Below, piece by piece: positions 1 through 6,778 of a stretch of 64,000 nt of DNA (the stretch's first letter is position 1; each line of letters begins with the position of its first letter). The DNA comes from JAHIEZ01 sp964598275. GTDB taxonomy: Bacteria; Patescibacteriota; Microgenomatia; UBA12405. Location: NCBI GenBank assembly GCA_964598275.1, contig CAZRAZ010000001.1:6619-70618 (forward strand), written 5' to 3'. The notes beneath the pieces are model-generated. The model saw only the letters and a program-made list of their open reading frames with translations. It was not told the origin of the DNA and did no database searches. The translations under genes and the position numbers were made by a program.

Positions 1-117
1 TGGATAAAGGATAAAATTTATAAAATAGGATTTTTTATATTAAGTAGTGGGATTATGAGGGGGTGGGTGGATTTGGCAAGTGCTTTGAATTTTTCTTTGT
101 GGCAGTTGAACAGATAA
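1..117 (+). CDS. C-terminal end of an upstream protein (partial)
   Basis: Frame 1 is open from the window edge to a TAA at 115-117 and encodes 38 residues containing KIYKIGFF and GWVDLASALNFSLWQLNR. The aromatic/basic pattern resembles the C-terminal tail of family 2 glycosyltransferases, but the piece is too short to assign. An open frame of this length can occur by chance in AT-rich DNA. Confidence 0.3.
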   Translation, partial: WIKDKIYKIGFFILSSGIMRGWVDLASALNFSLWQLNR

Positions 118-148
118 GAGTGAAAAATATTTTTGGTTATAATAAGAT

Positions 149-661
149 ATGAATGATTTTATAAAAACACTGATGAGTAGACGGAGTGTGAGGAGTTTTG
201 AGAATAGAGAAATTGATAAAGAGACCTTGGAAACGATTGTGAAGGCAGGGATGGCGGCACCAACGGCAGTAAACAGTCAGCCGTGGCGAGTGGTGGTGAC
301 AACAGACAAAGATTTGCAAAAAAGATTGGCTGAAGGCTTGCAGTATGCCAAAATGGCAGAAGAGGCGGGGGCGGTGTTGACAGTTTTGGGAGAAATAAGC
401 AATGGCATTACAAAAAATTATTGGGTACAAGACTGTTGCGTCATGACGGAAAATATGTTATTGGCTATACATTGCCTGGGTTTGGGAGCAGTGTGGACAG
501 GAGTGTATCCGGATGAAGAAAAAGAAGAAACGGTGAGAAAAATACTGGAAATTCCAAGCGAAATTAGAGTGCTGGCGGTGATACCATTGGGAGTGCCGAG
601 AGATAAAGGCAAGGTGAAAAATAAGTGGGATGCAAAAAAAGTGCATTGGCAAAGGTGGTAG
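149..661 (+). CDS. Nitroreductase family protein
   Basis: A 170-aa FMN-dependent nitroreductase fold protein, expected to reduce nitro, quinone or similar acceptors with NAD(P)H in the cytoplasm. The N-terminal RRSVRSF motif (residues 11-17) is the usual phosphate/FMN-binding signature, followed by APTAVNSQPWRVVV (about 37-50), the typical flavin-contacting segment. The C-terminal half has the hydrophobic LLAIHCLGLGAVWTGVYP helix and a VLAVIPLGVP strand, both standard for the family. Length fits the short members. A TATAAT box at 138-143 ends 5 nt before the ATG and there is no Shine-Dalgarno sequence, so the mRNA is probably leaderless. It stands alone. The physiological substrate cannot be told from sequence. 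Confidence 0.9.
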   Translation: MNDFIKTLMSRRSVRSFENREIDKETLETIVKAGMAAPTAVNSQPWRVVVTTDKDLQKRLAEGLQYAKMAEEAGAVLTVLGEISNGITKNYWVQDCCVMTENMLLAIHCLGLGAVWTGVYPDEEKEETVRKILEIPSEIRVLAVIPLGVPRDKGKVKNKWDAKKVHWQRW

Positions 662-688
662 GGGGGAAAGAGGAGAGAAAAAGTAAGA

Positions 689-1207
689 TTACTTTTTGAG
701 AGAAGGGGTGACAGAAACGGCACTGTTTAGGATGCGGTGGAGTTTGTCTTTAACAACGAGGGGCTTTTTCTTGGTAACAAAGGCAATTTCGCTAATAAGG
801 TGACAAAAGATGTTTTCCATAAATTCGATTTCTGATTTGGTAAGGGCGTGTTGATTGGCCCAAAGGTGATGAAGCAAAGGGATAAGAAGTTCGGGATTGT
901 TTTTGTAAACCAGGTCTTTGGCGGTGTTAAAACTGTAGACAAAGTCGGATGTAGGTTTAGATAGAGCTTTGAAAAAAAGTTTGACCTGGTCGGCAGTCAG
1001 GGGCGGGCGAAGATTGGCTCTGGAAAAATTGGCCAAAGGAATGGAAGAATATACTTCCTGATTGTTGCCAGAAGGGGTGACTGGGCCATAAAAAACGAAG
1101 GTTTCGTCTTTACCTTTTTTGTCCGGCTGGTCTTTGATGGCAGTAATTTTGTAGATGTCGTAGGCATCGACTAAGAAACTACCAAGTTTCGGTTTTATCT
1201 GTGTCAT
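689..1207 (-). CDS. CarD-like (RID-domain) protein
   Basis: A 172-aa protein without signal peptide or membrane segments. Its N-terminal half is beta-rich (KLGSFLVDAYDIYKI, FVFYGPV) and is followed by a VYSSIPLANFSRANLRPPLT stretch. That layout resembles the RNA-polymerase-interacting domain of CarD/TRCF proteins, where a similar YxxIP...LRP segment ends the barrel. The C-terminal half is helical, as in CarD, where it contacts promoter DNA. If the match is right it would stabilise RNA polymerase open complexes. I chose ATG 1207 over the TTG at 1234 because AAAGGG lies just upstream and the fold starts there. The assignment rests on pattern only; a structure-based comparison would settle it. 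Confidence 0.5.
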   Translation of the reverse strand: MTQIKPKLGSFLVDAYDIYKITAIKDQPDKKGKDETFVFYGPVTPSGNNQEVYSSIPLANFSRANLRPPLTADQVKLFFKALSKPTSDFVYSFNTAKDLVYKNNPELLIPLLHHLWANQHALTKSEIEFMENIFCHLISEIAFVTKKKPLVVKDKLHRILNSAVSVTPSLKK

Positions 1208-1281
1208 AAATTTTACCCTTTGCGAAAAATACAAGTCCTTGCGGTGTATTTGGATGTATTATTATAGCATGGGGGTTGACT

Positions 1282-1878
1282 TTATTGGAGGTTGTCAAGA
1301 CATTCTTCTTTTTGAGGAGAGGGTAATTGGTCGCAGACTCCACTAAGACTGTCTTTGAGATCCTGCATTTGCTGGTTTAGATCGACAAACTTGATACCCT
1401 CGGGAGTTTGAAAAAGGGAATCATCGACCGACCAGTCGGAACAACGATATTCGTAGTCGTTTAACCAATCCTGGTATTGCTGATGTTCGGGAGGGGTTTG
1501 ATCCTCAACGGTGTCGGGGAGAATGGCGAATTTAAAACCTTGGGGCTGACCATCGGTCCAAGAGTAGGCGGTTTGACCGTCACTGATAAAATGCGTATTA
1601 AGATTTTCGGCCTGGGGAGCATTGACAAGCATGTCGGTGCGACTTTTTTGACCGGAAACATAAACAGTGCCGGACATTTGATTTTGCTCATTTTCGACAG
1701 TCCAGGTGCATTTAAGATTTTTACTCAAACCTAAAAGATCTTTGATAGAACCGGAAAAGGAGCTGGGGGCGGAGGTTGACGGGACGTCGCTGACAGGTTG
1801 AGACTGTTGACGACCGCAGGCGGAAAGAAGAAATAAAGAGAAAAGGGCAAGAGAAAGGGAGAGGGTTTTTTGGTTCAT
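1282..1878 (-). CDS. Predicted lipoprotein
   Basis: A 198-aa exported lipoprotein. Residues 1-21 form a signal peptide ending in the lipobox LLSAC, with Cys21 as the lipidated residue, then a Gln/Ser/Pro-rich linker. The mature part contains KCTWTVENEQNQMSGTVYVS and a later SDGQTAYSW segment, a beta-rich arrangement like LolA/DUF4412-type outer-surface proteins, though no family can be named. Cysteine pairs in the C-terminal region could form disulfides. A TATCAT box (1884-1889, minus strand) ends 5 nt before the ATG, suggesting a leaderless message. It is transcribed divergently from the copper operon. Confidence 0.75.
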   Translation of the reverse strand: MNQKTLSLSLALFSLFLLSACGRQQSQPVSDVPSTSAPSSFSGSIKDLLGLSKNLKCTWTVENEQNQMSGTVYVSGQKSRTDMLVNAPQAENLNTHFISDGQTAYSWTDGQPQGFKFAILPDTVEDQTPPEHQQYQDWLNDYEYRCSDWSVDDSLFQTPEGIKFVDLNQQMQDLKDSLSGVCDQLPSPQKEECLDNLQ

Positions 1879-1925
1879 AGCTTATGATAGCAAAAACGAG
1901 CTAGTTTTTGCCAATTGACTTTTTA

Positions 1926-1953
1926 TATAATGACCTGTACCATAGGTGCAGGT
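1926..1953 (+). promoter_or_regulatory. CsoR-type operator and -10 box of the copper operon
   Basis: A TATAAT box lies at 1926-1931. Directly after it is the inverted repeat ACCTGTACC (1933-1941), ATA spacer, GGTGCAGGT (1945-1953), which matches its reverse complement at 8 of 9 positions per arm. The TACC-ATA-GGT core resembles known CsoR operators. Repressor bound here would cover the transcription start. The -35 region is weak. Confidence 0.7.
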
Positions 1954-1972
1954 GTTAAAATTTAAAAACAAA

Positions 1973-2245
1973 ATGACAGATAATAAAAAATCCGCTTTGC
2001 TTAATTTTAAAAAAGCTAAAAGTCATGTAGAAAAAATTATAAAAATGGCGGAAGCAGACGAGTATTGCGTTGATATTATGCAACAAAATCTGGCGGTGAT
2101 CGGGCTTCTGAAGTCGGCGCATAAAATGTTGATGGAGGGGCATTTGAAAAGTTGTTTTGCTATGGCGATGAATGCCGGGAATGAAAAAAAGAAAAAAGAA
2201 ATGACAGAGGAAATTTTGGCGGTTACAAGTTTGTTTAACCGATGA
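1973..2245 (+). CDS. csoR: Copper-sensing transcriptional repressor CsoR
   Basis: A 90-aa all-helical DUF156/CsoR-family regulator that binds Cu(I) and releases operator DNA. The metal-binding set is visible: a Cys in EYCVDIMQQ, then GHLKSC giving His-x3-Cys, matching the C-H-C ligands of CsoR. It has the usual basic N-terminus (SALLNFKKAKSHVEKI) that contacts DNA. ATG 1973 is preferred to the GTG at 1946 because that GTG lies inside the operator palindrome, and family members start near MTDNKK. It is the first gene of csoR-HMA/UreH-copA, with only one base between its TGA and the next ATG. Autoregulation through the palindrome at 1933-1953 is expected. Confidence 0.9.
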   Translation: MTDNKKSALLNFKKAKSHVEKIIKMAEADEYCVDIMQQNLAVIGLLKSAHKMLMEGHLKSCFAMAMNAGNEKKKKEMTEEILAVTSLFNR

Positions 2246-2246
2246 A

Positions 2247-3578
2247 ATGAAACCGATGAAAGAGCATAAATACAGAGTGTCGGGGATGCATTGCGCCAGT
2301 TGCGAGCTTTTGATTGAAAAAAAGGTGCTGGAGGAAAAAGGAGTAAGAACAGCAGAAGCGGATAGCGCCAAGGGTGAATTAAAAATAAGATATAGCGGAG
2401 AAAAACCAAAACTGGCCAGATTGAACAATTTGTTTGCCAAGGAGAATTATGTTTTTGGGAAAAAGGGAAAGGAAGATAAAGAAAAACAAAAAGGAAATAT
2501 GCTGAAAGCAGGAGGAATAGGCCTGATTTTGATGGCCGGTTTTTTGGTTTTAAATAAATTGGGGCTGGCGGGTAAAGTGGGAGTGGCGACGAGCTCAAGT
2601 TTGTGGGCTTTTTGGATATTTGGATTGCTGGCCGGATTGTCCAGTTGCGCGGCTTTGGTGGGAGGAATTGTGCTATCGATGAGCAAGCAATGGAAAGGAA
2701 AGATAAAGCCGCAGATATATTTTAACCTGGGAAGGTTAATTTCATATACGATTGTTGGCTTGATTTTGGGGACGGTGGGCAGTGTTTTTAGATTGTCCTC
2801 GACTTTTTCGCTGATATTGATTTTGGGGGTATCGATACTGATGATAGTGATGGGTTTGCAGATGCTGGGGGTGAGAACTTTGGCAAAATTTCAAATTGCA
2901 GTGCCAAAATCGGTATCTAAAAAAATAATAGCGGAGGGCAATCAAAAAGAGACGCATATCCCCTTTTTGATAGGAGCTTTAACGGTGTTTTTACCTTGCG
3001 GATTTACGATAACAACTCAAGGCATGGCGGTAATTTCCGGAAATCCGTGGCGAGGGGGAGGAATAATGTTGGCCTTTGCCCTGGGAACATTACCATCACT
3101 TTTGGTAATCGGATTTTCCAGTATGAGGTTTTTGGAAAAACCACATTTATCTGACTTGTTTTTGAAAGCGGCGGGAATACTGGTGGTGTTTTTTGCGCTT
3201 TACAACATAAACACGCAGTTGAATGTGTTGGGAGCAAACAGTTTTAATGATATAAAGTTAAAGGAAGAAACAGAGATAACAGATAATTTGGCAGTAATGG
3301 AAAACGGAAAACAAATACTGCAAATGAAAGTATTGGCCTCGGGTTATCAACCAAATTATTTTAAAATCAGAGCCGGAGTGCCAGTGGTTTGGAAAATTAA
3401 GGATGAGGGAAGCAGTGGCTGTACCAATGCAGTAATCTCAAGAGAGTTATTTGCCGGAGAAATCAGACTGACAAGAGGAGAAACGAGCGTGAAAGAGTTT
3501 ACGGCAGAAAAACCAGGGAAATATAAGTTTAGCTGCTGGATGGGAATGGTGGCGGGAGTGATTGAGGTAATAAAATGA
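2247..3578 (+). CDS. HMA domain / UreH-like membrane protein / cupredoxin fusion
   Basis: A 443-aa copper-handling membrane protein. Residues about 10-75 are a heavy-metal-associated domain with GMHCASC (CxxC copper site). Residues about 85-330 contain six or so membrane helices of the UreH/DsbD-like sulfite-exporter group, including LSSCAALVGG and VFLPCGFTITTQGMA, each with a Cys near a helix start. The C-terminal about 90 residues form a cupredoxin-like domain with GCTNAVIS and KYKFSCWMGM, supplying the Cys and Met ligands of a type-1-like copper site. The protein probably passes Cu(I) between the cytoplasmic HMA and an extracytoplasmic cupredoxin. It overlaps copA by four bases (ATGA), so translation is likely coupled. 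Confidence 0.88.
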   Translation: MKPMKEHKYRVSGMHCASCELLIEKKVLEEKGVRTAEADSAKGELKIRYSGEKPKLARLNNLFAKENYVFGKKGKEDKEKQKGNMLKAGGIGLILMAGFLVLNKLGLAGKVGVATSSSLWAFWIFGLLAGLSSCAALVGGIVLSMSKQWKGKIKPQIYFNLGRLISYTIVGLILGTVGSVFRLSSTFSLILILGVSILMIVMGLQMLGVRTLAKFQIAVPKSVSKKIIAEGNQKETHIPFLIGALTVFLPCGFTITTQGMAVISGNPWRGGGIMLAFALGTLPSLLVIGFSSMRFLEKPHLSDLFLKAAGILVVFFALYNINTQLNVLGANSFNDIKLKEETEITDNLAVMENGKQILQMKVLASGYQPNYFKIRAGVPVVWKIKDEGSSGCTNAVISRELFAGEIRLTRGETSVKEFTAEKPGKYKFSCWMGMVAGVIEVIK

Positions 3579-5788
3579 TGAAAACGGAAAGTTTAAAAAT
3601 CGGAAAGATGCATTGCGCCAGTTGCGCGGGCAATATTGAAAGTGTGTTGAATGAAACGGCGGGGGTAAAAAGCGCGAGGGTGAACTATGCTTCGGAAAAA
3701 GCAAGGGTAGAGTTTGATGAAACAAAGATAAGTTTGGCAGAAATTAAAAATATAATTTCTAAAACCGGCTATGAAGTGGTAGAAGGTGAGGGGAAATCGG
3801 CCAGAGACCGACAAGGAGGAGACTTGGCGAAGTTAAGAAGAAAGGTGGTCGTTTCTTTTGTTTTGGTAATTCCCCTATTTTATATGGCAATGGGACCAAT
3901 GGTGGGATTGCCGAGATTAAAACTTGAGATGGCTTGGTTGATTTTGGGACAAGCGATATTGAGTAGTGTGATTGTATTGCTTTGGATTGATATCTGGAAG
4001 TCGGGATTTAAGGGGCTTTTAAATTTAAAACCGAACATGGATTCGTTGGTGTTAGTGGGAACGGCGGCGGCTTATTTTTATAGTTTGATAATTTCAATTT
4101 GGTGGAGTTTTGGCAGAGGAGGAGAAATGCTCCCGCTGTATTTTGAAAGCACGGCTTTTATTATGGTGTTTGTAAATTTAGGGAAATATTTGGAGACGGT
4201 GAGTAAGGGAAAAACCAGTGAAGCAATCGAAAAACTACTAAAAATGGGGGCAAAAGAAGCGATAGTTTTGGTGAGGGGTCGAGAAAAAACTGTAGCAATT
4301 GAAGAAATAAAGGTGGGAGATAAGGTTGTGATAAAACCGGGCAGCAAGATTCCGATTGACGGAGTGGTGGTGGAAGGAGGATCGGGTGTGGACGAAAGCA
4401 TGATTAGCGGAGAAAGTATGCCGGTTTTTAAAAAAAAGGGAGATAGAGTAATCGGGGCAACGATGAATATGAGGGGACGACTTTTGGTAAAAGCGGAAAA
4501 GGTGGGAGAGGAAACAATGCTATCTCAAATTATTAAAATTGTGGAAGAGGCGGTGTCGTCTAAGGCACCAATACAACTTTTGGTTGATAAGGTGTCTTAT
4601 TATTTTGTACCGACAATGATGCTTATAGCATTATTGGCTTTGGGAGTTTGGCTGGTAATTGGGATGAGTTTTAGTTTTGCCTTGGGGATAGCGGTGGCGG
4701 TATTAATTGTGGCCTGTCCCTGCGCTTTGGGATTGGCAACGCCAACAGCGGTGATGATGGGAATTGGATTGGGAGCCAAAAGAGGAATTTTGATTAAAAA
4801 CCATAAGGCTTTAGAAATGGCCAAAAAGATTAAAATGGTGGTGTTTGATAAAACCGGAACCTTGACTAAGGGTAAGATAAAAATAAGTGAGATGAGAGCT
4901 TGGGAAGGATATAAAGAAAAGGAAGTGCTGGTTTTGGCTGTGAGCTTAGAGAAAAATTCGGAACATCCACTGGCGGAAGCGGTGGTAAAAAAGGCAAAGG
5001 AAGAGAGAGTAGAGGCAAAAAAGGTGAGTGATTTTGAGGCGGTGGAGGGCATGGGAGTGGCGGGAAAAATCGAAGGAAAAAAATATCATCTGGGAAACAG
5101 ACGATTGCTAAAACAAGCAGGGATTAATCCGGAAAAAATAGAGGATCAGATTGAAACTTGGGAAAGAACGGGAAAAACGGTAATGATTTTGGGAACAGAG
5201 GGAAAGGTTTTGGGAATGCTGGCGGCCGAAGATGAGATAAAGACAGAAGCCCGAGAAACAATTATTAGCTTACAAAAAATGGGAAAAGAAGTAATAATGT
5301 TGACCGGAGATAATAAAAGAGTGGCAAGGGCAGTGGCCAAAAAATTGGGAATAGAAAATTTGGTGGCAGAAGTACTGCCAAAAGACAAATCAAAAGAAAT
5401 CAAGAAGTTGCAAGAGGGAGGCAAGAGAGTGGCCATGGTGGGAGACGGGATAAATGACGCACCGGCCTTGGCCCAGTCGGATTTGGGCATAGTGATGGGT
5501 TCGGGAACAGAGGTAGCAATTGAAACAGGAGAGATAGTGCTGTTGAAAAATGACACCAGAGGGGTGGTGGAGGCGATAAAATTGTCAGATTATACCCTAA
5601 AAAAGATAAAACAGAATTTGTTTTGGGCATTTTTTTATAATATTTTGGGCATACCAATTGCGGCGGGAGTGTTATACCCCTTAACCGGTTGGCTTTTAAG
5701 TCCGGCGATGGCGGCGGGAGCGATGGCATTTTCGTCGGTGTCGGTGGTAGGCAACGCCCTATCGATGAAATGGTATAAAGAAAATTAA
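3575..5788 (+). CDS. copA: Copper-translocating P-type ATPase
   Basis: A 737-aa P1B-type ATPase that exports Cu(I) using ATP. A single N-terminal HMA domain carries KMHCASC (residues about 12-18). Membrane helices follow, including the CPC ion-binding motif at 381-383 within CPCALGLATPTA. The phosphorylation site DKTGTLT starts at Asp425. The SEHPLAEA nucleotide-binding motif, TGES-like ISGES loop, MLTGD and GDGINDAP hinge motif are all intact. Length is normal for one-HMA CopA proteins. Its start overlaps the stop of the preceding HMA/UreH gene. Cotranscription with csoR makes copper, rather than another metal, the likely substrate. Confidence 0.95.
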   Translation: MMKTESLKIGKMHCASCAGNIESVLNETAGVKSARVNYASEKARVEFDETKISLAEIKNIISKTGYEVVEGEGKSARDRQGGDLAKLRRKVVVSFVLVIPLFYMAMGPMVGLPRLKLEMAWLILGQAILSSVIVLLWIDIWKSGFKGLLNLKPNMDSLVLVGTAAAYFYSLIISIWWSFGRGGEMLPLYFESTAFIMVFVNLGKYLETVSKGKTSEAIEKLLKMGAKEAIVLVRGREKTVAIEEIKVGDKVVIKPGSKIPIDGVVVEGGSGVDESMISGESMPVFKKKGDRVIGATMNMRGRLLVKAEKVGEETMLSQIIKIVEEAVSSKAPIQLLVDKVSYYFVPTMMLIALLALGVWLVIGMSFSFALGIAVAVLIVACPCALGLATPTAVMMGIGLGAKRGILIKNHKALEMAKKIKMVVFDKTGTLTKGKIKISEMRAWEGYKEKEVLVLAVSLEKNSEHPLAEAVVKKAKEERVEAKKVSDFEAVEGMGVAGKIEGKKYHLGNRRLLKQAGINPEKIEDQIETWERTGKTVMILGTEGKVLGMLAAEDEIKTEARETIISLQKMGKEVIMLTGDNKRVARAVAKKLGIENLVAEVLPKDKSKEIKKLQEGGKRVAMVGDGINDAPALAQSDLGIVMGSGTEVAIETGEIVLLKNDTRGVVEAIKLSDYTLKKIKQNLFWAFFYNILGIPIAAGVLYPLTGWLLSPAMAAGAMAFSSVSVVGNALSMKWYKEN

Positions 5789-5799
5789 GAGGAAAAAAA

Positions 5800-6597
5800 A
5801 TGAAAAAAAGAGAGGTGAATGCGGGAGGCAAGTTAAGAGAAGTATTGGCAATGGATGATATTGTCAGCTGGTGTGAAGATAATAGAACCAAAAGCTATAA
5901 CTTTTTTGGCAAAAGTTTTCCCAAAATGGTAATGGCTAAAAATTTAGAGGAAGATTATCTGGACAAAGAGGCTCATAAAGAAAAAAACAGCTACGGACTG
6001 TTGATAGGAATAGGGGTGGGGTGGATGTTTTTGGGAACCGGAATGTTTTCAGGAGGAATAGTAACGGGAACGATTGTCTGGCCATTGATAATAGGCTGGC
6101 CACTGGGAATACTGATGCTGGCGATGGGAGTGATAATGATGACTTCGGGGGAAAAGAGAACAGAAAAAGGAAGAAAAGAGGCGGCGGGATGGATAGCTTT
6201 TAAAAAACATATGGAGGAATACGGTCAAACAAAAAAATATCCGATAGACTCGATTGTGCTGTGGGAAAAATATTTGGTCTACGGAACGGCTTTGGGGGTG
6301 TCGGAAAAAGTATTGTCTCAACTGCCAATCAAGTTTCCGGACGGCGATATGGCAGTAATGGGGGCGTACTGGGTAGGAGTAAACAGCGGAGGGAATTTCG
6401 GAGATTTTAGTAAAAGTATCTCTTCGGTATCATCGGCGATAAGCAGCATAAGCAGCGCCAGCAGTGGAGGTTTTGGAGCGTCGGGGCGGGAAGCAGCGGC
6501 GGGGCCTCGGGAGGAGGCGGAGGCGGGGGTGGAGGCGGTGGAGGCGGAGCAGGGTGATAGAAAAAATCAGAAAAGACCTGGAAGCCAGGGTAGATGA
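5800..6597 (+). CDS. DUF2207-like membrane protein, C-terminal part, probably frameshifted
   Basis: The reading frame gives 265 aa with two membrane helices (about 62-110) and a C-terminal region including GWIAFKKHMEEY, PIDSIVLWEKYLVYGTALGV, which resembles the end of DUF2207 proteins. These normally finish in a Gly/Ser-rich tail. Here the tail turns abruptly into an Arg/Glu/Ala-rich sequence after GGFGASG. In the -1 frame the same DNA encodes an almost pure Gly tail ending in TGA at 6555-6557, so one G is probably missing from the GGGG run near 6485, either mutation or sequencing error. The protein also lacks the N-terminal half of full DUF2207 proteins. An AGAGG Shine-Dalgarno lies 5' of the ATG, 11 bp after copA. 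Function unknown. Confidence 0.65.
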   Translation: MKKREVNAGGKLREVLAMDDIVSWCEDNRTKSYNFFGKSFPKMVMAKNLEEDYLDKEAHKEKNSYGLLIGIGVGWMFLGTGMFSGGIVTGTIVWPLIIGWPLGILMLAMGVIMMTSGEKRTEKGRKEAAGWIAFKKHMEEYGQTKKYPIDSIVLWEKYLVYGTALGVSEKVLSQLPIKFPDGDMAVMGAYWVGVNSGGNFGDFSKSISSVSSAISSISSASSGGFGASGREAAAGPREEAEAGVEAVEAEQGDRKNQKRPGSQGR

Positions 6598-6655
6598 GGG
6601 ATACAGAAAGGGGCTTTTAGGATTTTTTAGATTAAAGTTTAAATTAAAAAAGTGA
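6554..6655 (+). pseudogene. Truncated alkD 5' end
   Basis: GTG 6554 opens a 33-codon frame (IEKIRKDLEARVDEGY, RKGLLGFFR) that matches the N-terminus of the AlkD-type gene at 9491 (IIEEVRKELKTKVDESY, RKGLLRFFRE). After the shared part it runs into a lysine-rich stop. The GTG overlaps the frame-corrected stop of the DUF2207-like gene (GTGA), so it was once coupled to it. The two copies differ at many bases, so this is an old fragment rather than a fresh duplication. Confidence 0.6.
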
Positions 6656-6778
6656 AATGTTACCCGATAAAACTTGTTACACCAGTTACGATGAAATTTA
6701 TGGTTTTTATGAGGTAACGGCGAAGCAGAACTCTTGTTGTTTGTTTGATTTATTTTCCCAGTAGTCTATTATTTGATT

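Noticed and set aside
1915..1920. TTGACT as the -35 box of the csoR promoter
   Set aside because: It lies only 5 bp before the TATAAT box, far too close for a -35 element.
4600..5052. Antisense frame opposite copA
   Set aside because: A compositional shadow of a complete, motif-rich P-type ATPase gene on the other strand.
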